From Timema cristinae (taxonomy: Eukaryota; Arthropoda; Insecta; Phasmatodea; Timematidae), in NCBI GenBank assembly GCA_039000515.1, contig JBCFYV010000935.1:1342853-1406852 (forward strand): 64,000 bases of DNA. The letters are read 5' to 3'. Position 1 is the stretch's first letter; every line of letters begins with the position of its first letter. The position numbers and the translations under genes are program-made. Below the pieces are notes generated by a model, which was not told the DNA's origin, made no database searches, and worked only from the letters and a program-made list of their open reading frames with translations. Below are positions 34,059 through 46,264 of the stretch, one piece after another.

Positions 34059-34300
34059 GCTTCAGTGGCTGCATGGTCTAAGGCGTCACTCATGCAATAC
34101 ACTATACTGCCAATTAGATGTATTTTGGGGTTCGAATCCTGGTCGAGTGTACTGGAAATGGTTTTTCCTAAATGGATTTACAATCTTGTTCCACGCAAAC
34201 ACGGATACACTTCTTCAAAATTTAACTCTTCTAATCCATAACACATAATGACATTATTAGTACGTAAAGTTGTTAAGACACAATACTAAAAAAAAAAAAT
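34059..34300 (+). repeat. SINE-A copy
   Basis: Head GCTTCAGTGGCTGCATGGTC and TAAGGCGTCACTC, B box GGGGTTCGAATCCTGG, body GGTTTTTCCTAAATGG and poly(A) at 34289-34300. Confidence 0.9.
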
Positions 34301-34370
34301 CCACATGAGTGATGATGGAAATGATATTTTGGTCATGGATGTATCTGTATCAGGTCTCATATGTGAACAC

Positions 34371-34433
34371 ACATACATACATACATACATACATACATAC
34401 ATACATACATACATACATACATACACACATACA
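34371..34433. repeat. (ACAT)n microsatellite
   Basis: About 15 ACAT units. Open frames across it on both strands are artefacts of the repeat. Confidence 0.95.
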
Positions 34434-34986
34434 TTTCTTAGATATCTCACTCCAACCATATTCACCTTGCTCTTTTGTTTCTTCTGACAAACCCACACTT
34501 CAAATCCATATCAATGTTGGCGTCAACACACTGTTATATGCTGCTATATTTGCCTTTTTCAATATTATTTAATTCTTTTAAATAGTCCACATACATCTAA
34601 CTACTTTCCGAGATGCATTCACACGTCTGTCTATCGATTACACCATACATCTTTCCATTTTTACAGAACATTTTGCCCTAATACCAAAAATTCTTCAATT
34701 GTTCTAACAGTTTTCCATTTAAATTAAGCTGAAAATCATTTCTTGAATTGTAATTTTTATATTAATAATAAAATACAAACATTTTTGTCTACTTTGAAAC
34801 ATTTAACCTATTTTTATATTATTTCACAGTTATTGATATTAGTTATATATAACAACCGCCGCATATCCAATAACTTTATGTGCTAATATATATTAAACTT
34901 TACAATGATTGATTTTAAACCCTTAAAGAAATGAATTATTTCATTAAACTGTTTATCAACTATACATTTCCTCTAGTATTACCCTC
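34434..34986. other. AT-rich sequence, nothing assigned
   Basis: No gene or repeat family recognised. Confidence 0.5.
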
Positions 34987-35235
34987 TTGGGTGACCGCGT
35001 TATCTAGCTCGCTACTCTCGTGTTAGACTAGACTGCCAAAGATGAGGAGATTGGGGATCGATCCAGGTCGGGTGCACTTAGGGTGGTTTTCCTAAATGGT
35101 TTTCCACTTTGCCTCCATGCAAATGCAGGCGCATTTCTTCTAAATTAAGCCTTCCTTATCCCTGACACATTAGTGTAATTACTACATAGGCATATAAATC
35201 GAACGGGTACTAAGGCGCGGTGCTAAAATAAAAAA
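34987..35235 (+). repeat. SINE-A copy, well preserved
   Basis: GGGTGACCGCGTTATCTAGC, GTTAGACTAGACTGCCAAAG, GGGGATCGATCCAGG, GGTGGTTTTCCTAAATGG, and tail AACGGGTACTAAGGCGCGG. Confidence 0.9.
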
Positions 35236-35784
35236 TAAAAACTATAGTATTAACTTGAACTGTGATTATTTTTACATTTTATTATATATATAGATTTTTT
35301 ATTAATGATTGGTTTAAAAAATTTATTTGGTTGGATTGAAAAATATTGGGGAGGTAATAGGATATGATGCATTTCACAACAAAAAAAGTTCTCAAATGTA
35401 ATTTGTAGAAATGGGTAGAATACACTTTTTCTCGAATTTTAAATTTGCTTATGAAACCCAGACCCTAGGACTATAAGACATTATATTGGCTAGCTTTGCC
35501 ACATTGCTGTAGATTCTGATTTGGATTACATCAATTCTAATGTTGCTAAAGGAAATAGAAATGGCTAACCTATATTTTCAAAAACATTAACCAACTTTAA
35601 CTTTAGAGTTAGATTAGGGGTGTGAGGTATGTTTAAGAGATTTTTTTTAAATTTCATAATTATTTGCTATTCTAAACTTTTATCAAGTTCTAAATAAAAA
35701 AATAATAGGCCTACTCACTTAAAATCTCAAATATAAAAAAAATTGTTTTCTGAAAATTTTAATATCCATTATAACTGCATCGGT
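35236..35784. other. AT-rich sequence, nothing assigned
   Basis: No gene or repeat family recognised. Confidence 0.5.
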
Positions 35785-35995
35785 AGACATTTGAGTTGAA
35801 CGTTCAAATTGATTAGCCTGGTTTACCGATGACGAGGAGGTCAGCGTTTGAATCCCGGTTAGGTGTACTGAAGAATATTTGTTATCCTAACAATATCCTA
35901 ATCTTTCTTCTAGTATATGTGAGTATATTTCTTTTAATTCTAACTTTATAATTCTCACCCAATTAGTGAATGTTATTAAAACGTGTTTCATTAAA
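35785..35995 (+). repeat. SINE-A copy, decayed
   Basis: GATGACGAGGAGGTCAGCG, B box TTTGAATCCCGGTTAGG, and body CCTAACAATATCC. The tail is lost. Confidence 0.65.
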
Positions 35996-36224
35996 AAAAT
36001 GATTTTAAGATATTCAAAGACATGTTAATATAAAATATATCATAATATCAATGTTTTTAAATTCAATTATTTGACTTAAATGTTTTGAATTGACTGGTTA
36101 TAAAATAAAACAAGAAAAATAGAAGCTTATCTCTAGTACAGGCACAACAATAATTTCTGGGCAGTTAAGTCATCAAAATGAGAGTTTATATCTACATCTT
36201 ACAAACAATAAATATCTCGTCCAT

Positions 36225-36280
36225 GTCGTGAATCAAATCTGGGACCCTTAGTTAAGTAAGCAGAGATGCTAACAACTCTC
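36225..36280 (-). repeat. tRNA-like head fragment, SINE-C-like
   Basis: GTGAATCAAATCTGGGACCC then TTAGTTAAGTAAGCAGAG resembles the reversed SINE-C head and B box. Confidence 0.4.
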
Positions 36281-36373
36281 AGACATCTTAATTACTACAA
36301 CAGACGCTACATAACCATCCCTAATGTAAATTGGGACATTCAACCCAAGTAATTAGTTTTGTTTTTTACAGTG

Positions 36374-36640
36374 TAGTGGACGAAGTTACCCTTGAGACAT
36401 ATTCTGAAAGTGATCAAACTCTCGCGTGCAGATTTGGAAGTTTTGTTGAGGTTTAACACAAGCGTGAACGTATTGTTAGTAGCGCATGCCTTAAAAATTG
36501 CTACCCGAGGCCTGATCACGGATGTTGTGTCTGGGAAGGCAGTCGCTTTACTACTGCTGGCTTTGCATAGTAATCGTAACTAAGTTAAGTATAGTGTTAC
36601 ATGAAGGGGTACTGATTAGGAGCATGTCTACCGTGACCAA
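36374..36640 (+). other. GC-richer island with open frame and splice-like acceptor
   Basis: A polypyrimidine tract ends TTTTTTACAG at 36373. After it, composition becomes clearly less AT-rich for about 270 bases. A 63-codon frame (36392-36583) ends AVALLLLALHSNRN. No family is recognised and no donor site of quality is present, so the exon interpretation is weak. Confidence 0.2.
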
Positions 36641-36855
36641 CATGGAGATATTGGATGGGAATGATTTCCAAATAAACACAGAGACCTCGAATATATATTT
36701 ATATTTCACTTTTCTAAGAGCTTATGTTAAAAGCACTGAAAGCATTTTAAAATTGATGATCTTTTTAAAAATTAATTCCAGGTAGCACACACACACATAT
36801 GTATATGTATATCTAAGACTATCTAAGACTTGAGCTTATAGATATATAAACTTGG

Positions 36856-36861
<6 letters not shown>

Positions 36862-36890
<29 letters not shown>
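36862..36890. repeat. (TA)n microsatellite
   Basis: Pure TA run flanked by two copies of ACTTGGACTTATAT, so the whole of 36840-36920 is a local duplication. Confidence 0.9.
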
Positions 36891-36895
<5 letters not shown>

Positions 36896-37035
36896 TTGGA
36901 CTTATATATATATATAAAATCTGAATTTTAAAAAACCTTAAAAATCATGGTCAAATAAGCCCACGTCTTAGATTGTGTGAAATAATGATTAAAACATTTA
37001 AAAAACATATTTAAAGTCCTAGATTGTGTGAAAGC

Positions 37036-37080
37036 GTACAACCCTAATGGGTAGTAAAACGCGGTACTAAGAAAAAAAAA
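37036..37080 (+). repeat. SINE-A tail fragment
   Basis: GCGTACAACCCTAATGGGTAG then TAAAACGCGGTAC and poly(A) match the SINE-A 3' tail. Confidence 0.65.
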
Positions 37081-37119
37081 ATTTTGTAAAATAATAATAA
37101 TAATAATAACACATTAATT

Positions 37120-37200
37120 TATATATAAATAAATATATATATATATATATATACATCGACATATATGTATACATATGTATATATAGGCCATATATATAGT
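37120..37200. repeat. TA-rich microsatellite cluster
   Basis: (TA)n run at about 37132-37152 followed by ATATGTATAC-type repeats. Confidence 0.85.
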
Positions 37201-37554
37201 GAAATAATTAACAACGCATATGTAAGCCTATACCTTTTTTATATAGTTAGATAAGCTTAAGTCTTATAACATGTGAAATTAACCAATATTGTCTATGTAT
37301 AAAACTTAATAATAATTGACAAGGAATAGTTAAGCATCACGGCCGAATACTAAGTTTCACTTGGTTATGTTAAATAATTATATGATAAGTTTATATTCTA
37401 TGAAATAGTATGATAAGTTGTAATAGCTTAACTAGTTTCTGTCCCATTTAACTCGTACCACTTCAAATCATCTTGCAAAAAATGTATTACTAAAGTATTT
37501 CTTACAATATGAACTTATATCACACGGCACGTGGGCCGTAAGTTGCTCACGGAA

Positions 37555-37740
37555 GGTGTTTATGCATTTACTTATAATATTAAGGTATGGATGAGGAAGG
37601 TACATTTGAAATGTAATGTACCTAAATTTGAGTAAAGAAACTGTGGAAAACCGTTCAGGGAAAACACACCCATAATATACCAAATATATATTCGAGCCCT
37701 AATTTTCCCATAATCAGCAACCAGATTAGATACATATCTA
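37555..37740 (-). repeat. SINE-A copy
   Basis: Reversed body GGAAAACCGTTCAGGGAAAAC and reversed B-box region ATATTCGAGCCC. Confidence 0.65.
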
Positions 37741-38835
37741 CATGCCTAATCACGCTATTCCCTTACGGCGTAGGCAAGAAACTGTGAATATATCTCAAAA
37801 AACTTCGTGTTTAATTCATCCTCACTAACTTTATCAACACTTCCCTATCCTTACATACTTCCTTCGCTTAGACAACATCCATACACCGAGTCATACAGGC
37901 TCTTTTATTTTTTAAACTCATAATATTTATCCTATTTACCTATTTATCTTTAACATTTAGTTAAAACTAAAGACTTAGATAGTGATTGATAATAAAGATG
38001 AATGAGAAAGAATAGGCTAAAAAGTTAAATTAAAGCAAAGTGATAATTAATGCGTTAAAACATTTTACAATGAGAATCATAGCATTAAATAAAAACATAT
38101 ACAATAATATGAGTCAAAGGGGTAAGCTAATAGAGTGAAATACATATATATGGTTGGCAATATTTAAAAGTAAACCTGCAAGTCAAAAATATAACAAAAC
38201 AATGGGTGTAACATGGTAATAACAATTAGAATGAAAGTTGGATTAATTAAAAATAAGTAAACCAAATATAAACAATTGATACAGTTTTAAAAAAGAGTGA
38301 AATATAAAGCAGATAAGAACATAAGTAAAATAATTTCATGAGATATAACGTGATTAAAAAAACGTAGTTAAAAGATGGTCATATAATATTAATTGATATA
38401 AGTAGAACAAAGTAGCAGAATAATAGATTAAAAGGTTAAATTTTAAATCATTAACATAGAGTGAGATTAAGTAGTTGTGAACGTATATTTAATAACTTTG
38501 CTAGTTTTCAGATATCTTATGAAATCTGTACTATAATTATTCACATTTAGTATTTAATATATATTTTTGCTAGCTATTTTTAAAATAAAATATTATTATC
38601 ACTCGGGATTGATTCCTTGAACCCTCGAATCACAAAGGATATTTGAGACTGGAAGATACGATAAAATATCTGATTCGATATTTAAAAGATCAATTTCTCA
38701 AAATTTGAATTGAATTATTTTTTATGGCTCTAATTCTGCTTATTAGCAACTCAGCTCCAACTTAAAAAAAAAATTTTTTAGAATACATTCGTGTAGCCTG
38801 AACATGAGCAAGCTGATAAATATATAAAATAATAA
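37741..38835. other. AT-rich sequence, nothing assigned
   Basis: Long low-complexity A/T-rich stretch rich in AAATAA and AGTAAA strings. No gene or repeat unit could be fixed. Confidence 0.5.
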
Positions 38836-39015
38836 TATATATATATATATTATATATATACTGTATTTATAATGTATATATATATATATATATATACATT
38901 ATTTATAGTATATACTGTAGATATAGTATAGATACAGTATTTATAGTATATATACTGTAGATATAGTATAGATACAGTATTTATAATATATATATATATA
39001 TTACTGTATTTATAT
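38836..39015. repeat. TA-rich cluster with a 38-bp tandem duplication
   Basis: (TA)n runs at 38836-38855 and 38874-38895. A unit containing TACTGTAGATATAGTATAG and ATACAGTATTTATA is duplicated at about 38915-38990. Confidence 0.85.
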
Positions 39016-39804
39016 TTATTCTATACAGTATAGTATTTTCACAGTTGTCATCAAGTCAACATGAATGCCAATTCTGGTTCTTCATGAAACATACAACCAC
39101 GAATAATATTTTATACTAATAGCTTTTGGAAAAAACAGCGAAGATATTTTTATAATTCAGTAAAAGTAACTAAGATATATCATATTTGTAAAGATAATCG
39201 GCCCAGCTAGTGTAATGGAGGCTTTGAGCTGTCATAATTTCAAGGACTTTATTTTATGTAATGTTATCCTTTCTTCTCATCGTCAATATCTGTATTTGTG
39301 TGTAGTGAATGTTTTAATCCCGCAAGGGCTATTTTAATATTATTATTATTAATAATAATAATAATGTTTACATTAAGTTTAAAATGATGTCAAATATATT
39401 TCGACAAAAAAAGAATACTTCTTAGTTAATGTAAAAGGTCTTATGTACAGTACATTTTCTTTGAACTCAGTTGTTTAGTTTTATTTATAATGTTAATTAA
39501 ACTTTTTTCATAGAATATTAATATATGCTAGGAAATAATTAAAGGTTAGAGTGAAGTGAATAAATACATGTTTTTAGTAGAGTTTATAATTGAAAAAAAT
39601 CAAATTACACTGAATTCCTATAAACGTTTTATTATTTCAATTTGAGATAAGGCATCTTAGCCTAACAAATTAACACACTTGTGTGAAGATCTGAGCGCCA
39701 TCCAGGCGCCTCTTCATCCCACAATGCATGGCGACAAACCTAAACAAATAAAAATATTTCAATAAGAGTCGTCGCAAGGAGAAACTTTTTTTTTTTTTTT
39801 TCAG
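39016..39804. other. Unassigned; would be intron if the 39805 exon is real
   Basis: AT-rich with an ATT/AAT cluster at 39345-39365. Ends with a pyrimidine tract of about 16 T and CAG at 39802-39804. Confidence 0.4.
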
Positions 39805-39852
39805 AATGTTGTTTACCTAAGCCACACCTTTCTTCTGGATAGAATGGACTCA
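39805..39852 (+). CDS. Candidate 48-nt internal micro-exon (unproven)
   Basis: A long T tract then TTTCAG gives an excellent 3' splice site, and TCA followed by GTAAGT at 39853-39858 is a near-consensus 5' splice site. The 48 bases between are a multiple of three. They are open only in the phase-0 frame, which reads NVVYLSHTFLLDRMDS; the two other frames contain stops. Both sites and the composition step fit a phase-0 coding exon on the plus strand of a gene whose other exons are outside the visible evidence. I recognise no family. Chance remains possible in 64 kb. Confidence 0.35.
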
Positions 39853-39858
39853 GTAAGT

Positions 39859-40614
39859 AAATTACTGTTATTATTATGAATTGGTGGTGGGTTTTTTTTA
39901 TTTTTATTCGTCACCTGACTTCTTTAAGTGCTGTCCTCAATAGATGTGTGTGACATTGCTTAACTAACGCTAGGACCAGATATGGAGGAGTATGAAATGG
40001 GGCGAAGCAGAATATGACAAGTTATATGATGGGGAAATTAATTGGAAGATTTAAAATTATAGAAAAATGTAAATGTTCATAAAAAGAGCTAAAGACTCAG
40101 TATTTTTTAATTGAGGAAGTGTTTTGAAATAGGTATTTAAATTTATACATACATTTTATATCTAAAAACGTTAAATTAAGGTCATCAATAACCTCTATTC
40201 TTACTGATATTGAAATATTCGAGAGTGGCTTTTAATATCACAATTTTCTATACCATGTTTCTAGCACTCAAATTATTGTAAATTCTAGTTCCGGGGCCTT
40301 GAAACTAAACACCAGTATACTGAAATGAGTAGATTTTGATCGTGACTATTATTGGTCTTTTAGACGTGTAAGTGTATTAATTTATTTTCTTCGCTATTCT
40401 TGTTGTTGTCCAAGCATTCCTGGTCTTCTACTGACTGTGGGAGATATAACCATCTTCTGAAGTTGGGCACTATGTTACTTCGGCCTGATGAGTTACTGTC
40501 ATGATATTGATGATCATCACGTGGTGTCAGTAGAAGTCTTAAACCTATCTTAAGCCTTATTACCCAAATCATGGCAACCATAGGAAAACCTTCTATTTTA
40601 AAAAATTACTTAAA
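39859..40614. other. Unassigned
   Basis: AT-rich, with no repeat family recognised. A 73-codon minus-strand frame at 40360-40581 shows no motif. Confidence 0.45.
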
Positions 40615-40690
40615 GTACTACCGGGAATCAAACACTGGACCTCTATATTAGTAGCCAGGAATGCTGACACCTAGACCAAGAGGCCGTTCT
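40615..40690 (-). repeat. tRNA-derived head, single copy
   Basis: Reverse reading: GAACGGCCTCTTGGTCTAGG, then GGTCCAGTGTTTGATTCCCGG as B box. It resembles SINE-B or SINE-D heads, but the body is not recognisable. Confidence 0.5.
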
Positions 40691-40721
40691 CTTTAAGTAT
40701 TTCCTTGACTAAGTTGCTACC

Positions 40722-40960
40722 TGCTTCAACTGATCAAAGGTTTAAGGCGTCATTTCCATGTTAGACTGTCCTGCTGATGATGGGGAGATCTAAGTTCGAA
40801 TCACAGTTGGGTCTTCTAGGGTTTTATTTTTTAATTGTTTCCCACTCTCCTCCTAAGCAAATGTGGTTATATAACCTCTAAGTGGCTTCCTCTCTCATCT
40901 CTACCCAATTAGAGTAATTATTGCAGTTGTTTGTATCCGGAAATAATAGTAAGACTAAGT
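40722..40960 (+). repeat. SINE-A copy
   Basis: Head CTGCTTCAACTGATCAAAGG with TTAAGGCGTCATTTCC, B box AAGTTCGAATCACAG, body TTGTTTCCCACTCTCC, tail GAAATAATAGTAAGAC. Confidence 0.8.
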
Positions 40961-42257
40961 GACCGTATCTACCCAATGTCTTGGCCTGAAAACTTGGAAT
41001 GTTGCGTGTAAGTTGCTTTTTGGTCCTGGCCAAGATGAACCAGAAGATAATAGAGCCTTGAAATTTAAAATGAAGGATTATTTCTAGAATTTGGTGAGAA
41101 GGTTTCAAAGAATTTTGTATTTCATCCCCTAATAGGGTGAATAGGAGTAGAAAGGTTTGGGATGCACTGATTCCCTCATCACTGTATTTCACCATCTCCT
41201 GGCTATGGAAACTTGACATTTTGCTTAGTAGAAAGGTAGTGTGATAGCCATAATATAAATATAAACTTTTAATATTGGGATATTTCTAAATGAGGTTCCA
41301 GGAACTTGGAGGCCTACAGTGAGGAAAAAAACCTTTTATGTGTGGTAGAAAAGTAAACAGGGGTCACAGGCTGAGAAACAACTCCAGGAAACCGAATACA
41401 TCTTGAAATCTGAATTTATAAGAGTGAATTAAATAAATTATGTTATGGGGGGCATGGGGGGGGGGGTTGAAATTTAAAAAACTAATAATAAGCAACCACA
41501 TCCAAGTGTTCTAGAAAATTGAAACCTTGCAGTCAGGTAAAACTAACCGTATTGATAAATATTAATATTAAAGGATGAAAATGTTTAAAATTTTACTGGG
41601 CCTTTGGAAAAGGATGCAGGGTTTGTTTATATGGGGGGGGGGGAGGGGTTGTACTATCTCCATAACTAAAAAAAATGCTTTGATTATGGTATGAAACTGA
41701 AGTTGGATTTTAACTGAATAATTTTATATTCTCCTTCCAACATGTGAGCTCTAGGCCCTACCATCCTCATCTGTAACAAATTATTATGATTAAAATAAGT
41801 ATATTCCAGATAGGCATAACACTTAAGCCTAGAGGAATAAAAAATAAATTTGAAAGTCTTGGCTTATTGACTATATTCTAACCCTAATAACTTACAGTTA
41901 GCTATACACTTTTAACAGGCTGATTCCTAAGAGCAATTAGGAGTTTTAAACATTTATTGAAATATGTCTATATTTACGACAAACGAAGATAAAATTTACC
42001 ACGTATAATGGTTTAGAATAGTGTAAACTATTTGACAAATGCTATAAAAATCAAACTAAAATGTTCTAATAAAAGAAAGCGCTGAATATATAGCTTTCTC
42101 GGACAATGTTTTGTATCATATTTTCTAAATTGATATAGATATTTATATGAAGCTCTAACCATAATCAAAAAATATAATAGCTTTACAATTTAAACCTCAT
42201 GATATGCGAATTCATACAATATTGAAACTCAAAAATTGGCAGGATAAACCTCTTCCA
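40961..42257. other. Unassigned, with two long G runs
   Basis: G tracts at about 41446-41467 and 41633-41649. The wording around them (ACCTTTTATGTGTGG, TTGAAACCTTGCAGTCAGG) suggests a decayed mobile element, but no second copy was found. Confidence 0.4.
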
Positions 42258-42370
42258 ATCTGAAGTTGGCTGCGTTATCTGATTGCTCGTGATTTTAATT
42301 GATCTCACATTTGTAGATGATGATTTCCGCATGACCAGCACAAACTCTGCCTTACGGGAAAGTGTCAGGT
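42258..42370 (+). repeat. Repeat E fragment (5' part)
   Basis: GAAGTTGGCTGCGTTATCTG, GCTCGTGATTTTAAT, CACAAACTCTGCCTTACGGG follow the order of the repeat E 5' part at 22380-22470. The tRNA-like body is absent. Confidence 0.75.
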
Positions 42371-42564
42371 TTGATTATCGTTTCTATGTATCTTTTTTCA
42401 ATTTAGAGAATATTTAATTAGTTAAACCTGTTCATGTAGATACTGGTCAGAATTTATTTAAGTATAGTAACAACTAACAATTGCTTGGTGGTTTCTGAAA
42501 TATTAAAAAAAAATACTTTTAAAAAAGTACGCAGCCCATTCAAATAAAAGAAATTTTTGCTAGA

Positions 42565-42665
42565 AATATACTCGTATTCGAGAAGAGGGAGGCCATTTAG
42601 CGAAAAACATCCTTAATATACCCAAATGGGATTCCAGTAGCTAACGCTCGTAATTGACAAAAAGA
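42565..42665 (-). repeat. SINE-A fragment
   Basis: Reversed body GGCCATTTAGCGAAAAAC and ACCCAAATGGGATTCC. Confidence 0.5.
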
Positions 42666-44520
42666 CAAGACAGTTTTGATGATTAATCCCGCTCTAAAAA
42701 AGAAATAAAGAAATATATATATATATACTAAATAACAAAGAAAAAATATATTTAAATTCTAGCTCAAGTTCAAAAGCATACCAACAAATATGTCTTACTT
42801 TTAGGTTTTGTTATGGTTCTAATTAAAACATTTCAGATGAAAAAGAAGAAACAAATCTTTTTCTTTTACATAAATATTTTGCCCATGGCCAATATAAAAA
42901 ATAACAGACTTTGCCAATTTGTCTTTCCACAGAAGCGTATATAATATGAATGTGATCAACTTGGAAATATCTCACTTGTTTCCAAACATATTTGAGATTC
43001 AAACTTTCAACAATTTATATTCATATATTTTGGCATTGGGAATCTTCATATCTTCATGTCTTCATGTCTTCATGTCTTCATCTCATAGGTACCAAAGCAT
43101 CCCACGAACCGTACACGTATTTATCGATTAGTTTGGGTCAAGACCTACGACATTTTTTGAGAATAAGGAATAAAAAGAATGTTCGAAGAAACTGCAGTGG
43201 AATATTTTCTTCCATATTCGTGCATGTTCTTAGTGACGAGTTAGCCCTCGAGGTTATTTCAAAAGAGGAATTACTACGATGGTAAGGGGAGATTTACATA
43301 TAAACCCTGGCAGTTGGTCACTTGTGTCAGTCCCCCCTACCCCCACCCCCACTTACTCTTTATCCTTCTTATATGGCTGGACTTGAAGAACTAAATGTGC
43401 TGTAGAGCTTTCATACGGGAGTCCAGTGTTCCGTCCTTATCGGATACACCAAGGATGTATTTGTTTTCATTAAATTGAAGGTAAATATTATTTCACCTTC
43501 ATTGCAATGAAGGTCAAATATTATTTCACTACATGAATAATGGTTTCGTTTCTTTTTAGTAACAATCATCAGCCTGATCTCGTAGGTAGTATAATTTAAG
43601 CCACTCCTAAAAATTATTCAGATATTAAATAAAAAAAATAATAACAAATACAAAAAATACAAAAATAACCCATGAATTGGTTAAAATTACTTCTTTAGCT
43701 TATATTACTTCTGTCAGTAAGTAAAATAATCAATCCTATAGAAGGGAGCACAATAGTAATTATGTTAAACGTGATTTAACGATAGTTGTTAATCAACAAA
43801 ATATTTTAATTAGAGTAAGTACTCTAATAAATTATTATAAAAGATGTAAAACAAGCTCGTGTGGATCAACAAACATTTCTTCTAACTGTAAATATATTAT
43901 GTGCTTATTAAAAAAATCTAAACATCCAAAAGTGATAGTTGTGAAAATTATTTCCAGAATATTCTTTTTTATCACTTTCATGACAAATAATATGATAAAT
44001 TATTCAAAATCTAGGTAAATCAAAATATAAACTTTAGGGTACCCAAAAAATAAAAATAAATGTTTATATAAAACAGGGAACACCCTCCCCACCCCCCAGC
44101 AGAATTAAAATCATATGTATTTATATTTCAATCTGGTCGGTGATTGTAAATCACAAGAATCAATGCTGAACTCTCATGTTATCATTTATTTCTATACATA
44201 GGCCCAATATTTATAGATATTTGCTAAATAACCAAAAGTAACAAGGTTTTAAATATTTTGAACAGTTTTTTTAGTGAAATCTATTGTTTATTCTTTCTGT
44301 TTTTTCAAATGCTTTGCAGCTTTGACCTTCTGCATACGTTTAGAAATGGTTAGTGTACTTTAATTTTATTAATGTATTATTTACTATACTTTACTAGTAA
44401 CTTATAGCGAAATTTTTCAGGAACCTAAGTTGATACCAATATATTCTCTAACCTTAACCTGAACTTTAAAATCTTTAAATACACCATTTCTTACTACCCA
44501 TCCAGAATAACATTTTAATT
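42666..44520. other. AT-rich sequence with an 8-bp repeat at 43042-43084
   Basis: TCTTCATG is repeated five times with one variant at about 43042-43084. A duplicated string 'AAATATTATTTCACTNCAT' is seen near 43486-43530. A 97-codon frame (42992-43285) spans the 8-mer repeat and shows no motif. Confidence 0.5.
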
Positions 44521-44539
44521 TCATTTACTTTGTGTATTT

Positions 44540-44755
44540 AACGTGCACTTTCTGAACCCATTTTTTATATCAGCACACGTCTTATAAACTAACTTTAATA
44601 TAGAACCGACACAACACCAAGACCCCAATCGTTAATCCCTCATTTTGAAAGGGACAACCCACATTTAAAAAATATGAATTTTTAAGTCTTGCAAGTAATA
44701 GAACCCGGTACCCTAAACTCACTAGGCAGAATCACTACTCACGAAGACAATGTTT
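44540..44755 (-). repeat. SINE-C copy
   Basis: CTTATAAACTAACTTTAATA, GTTAATCCCTCATTTTGAAAG, ACCCACATTTAAAAAATATG, GAACCCGGTACCCTAAACTC follow the reversed SINE-C order. Confidence 0.65.
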
Positions 44756-44849
44756 CACATATATGACTACCTCCACTTTTAATTACTCAAAGGTAGAAAG
44801 GTTATTAAGGTAGAGTTTTGACAAAATTACTAGCATTTGCTTGGGCAGA

Positions 44850-44965
44850 GGGATAGAAGGAAATAATAATAAAATGCCTTAGTACACACAATCGGGGTTC
44901 GAGTTCTGGTCGGTTTTTCCGAGGTACTGGCACGTTTCCTTTAATTCATACATTTTTATCCCCAC
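44850..44965 (+). repeat. SINE-A fragment
   Basis: GGGGTTCGAGTTCTGGTCGG is the SINE-A B box with its flank; body follows as ACGTTTCCTTTAATTC. Confidence 0.45.
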
Positions 44966-45609
44966 TATTTAAGGGGAACTGTGCGTTGGAACATTTGTCA
45001 AAAGAACAACAATTTTCTCAACAAATCAATAAAATAATTATTATTTTATTTCCCTTAAAAGTGGTTTTAACTGATGGAATTTGATCTATAAAATTTCCCA
45101 AACCTATTAAGTTCAAGTGTTTAAATTTTTTATATCTAACTTTATAGCATGATATAAAGAACGTGTAAATATTTCAATACGCTCGACTGAATACTGTGTT
45201 AATTACTACAAATAAATCTATATTTTTATATAGCAGTTTATTTTTTATTTTTTTATCCTACAGTGCTAGGGTTTTATATGTTTTTAAAATTAGTGGTGGA
45301 TTATTTGTGAACTTATAAATATTTGATTTTGGCCTTAAGGAGGTTTTGTTTTTAAAATAGCTTTACGCACATCTCATGGTCATAGTTTTTAGACATCACT
45401 TCGCATAAGACATTTTTGCACGGATACACCATGTCTGACATGTTTGATTACAGGTGATTGTAGAGGTCAGTTTAATTAATTAACGTTTTATCTAGTTTTA
45501 AAACCCAAACGATGACCCCTCACCACCTCTTCAGCACTCAGTCACTACCACCAAATAAGAATATATTTCACTAAGGTCACAGATGCTGTAAAGATAAGGA
45601 AGCTCGCCT
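44966..45609. other. AT-rich sequence, nothing assigned
   Basis: No gene or repeat family recognised. Confidence 0.5.
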
Positions 45610-45835
45610 AGACTTATTATTACCAGGTTAGTCCAATTTGCTTTGCTGGGGAGGTTTTCACTCGGCACTCGAATTCTAGCCGTGCGTACTGGGGGTGTTT
45701 TTTTCTAAATGACTTCTTACTCTTCCTACAAATAAATAAGAGTATATTTAATTAAAGACTCTCCTCCCAACACCATTATGAGGCGAAAAGGCTGGTCAGG
45801 CAGTATAATGTGGTGTAAAAAATATAAATATTTAA
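45610..45835 (+). repeat. SINE-A copy, decayed
   Basis: GCTGGGGAGGTTTTCACTCG, CTCGAATTCTAGCCGTGCG, TTTTTTTCTAAATGAC, tail GGTCAGGCAGTATAATGTGG. Confidence 0.65.
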
Positions 45836-46264
45836 AATAGTTGAAAGTTTACTTTGTAATATCCATAAAGTCGTATATTTACAGAAATGAGAAAGTAATG
45901 AGGATGGTACAGCCTGTAGGAAGTGTATCCACGTTTGTACAAATTCGGGTATAGTAAAATAATAAGAAGAGGGACTTCAATTTGGTTAAAAATCTGTATA
46001 TTATTATTGTATGATTGTTTATGTAAAAATGGGAATGTTGTTGATTGTCTCTCTTTAACTTCTTATTATTGCACTGAACATGGCCGGGCTATCCACAGTT
46101 AACTACACTAAAGGGGTAGGAATGAGTAAGTGGTATTTATAGGGAATACATCTAGATAAGCGTAGAAGGAGAGTGGAAAAACCATTTAATTAAAAACAAT
46201 CTGTAAATACGGCCAGGGCTCACACCCCAGCCACCTGTCACAGGCAAACGATAATAGACTAGAT

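Noticed and set aside
34286..34572. Three open frames around 34300-34570
   Set aside because: They are artefacts of the (ACAT)n microsatellite, giving HTYI-type or VCMY-type repeats.
40878..41219. 113-codon minus-strand frame
   Set aside because: Overlaps the SINE-A tail at its 3' end, and the rest has no recognisable domain.
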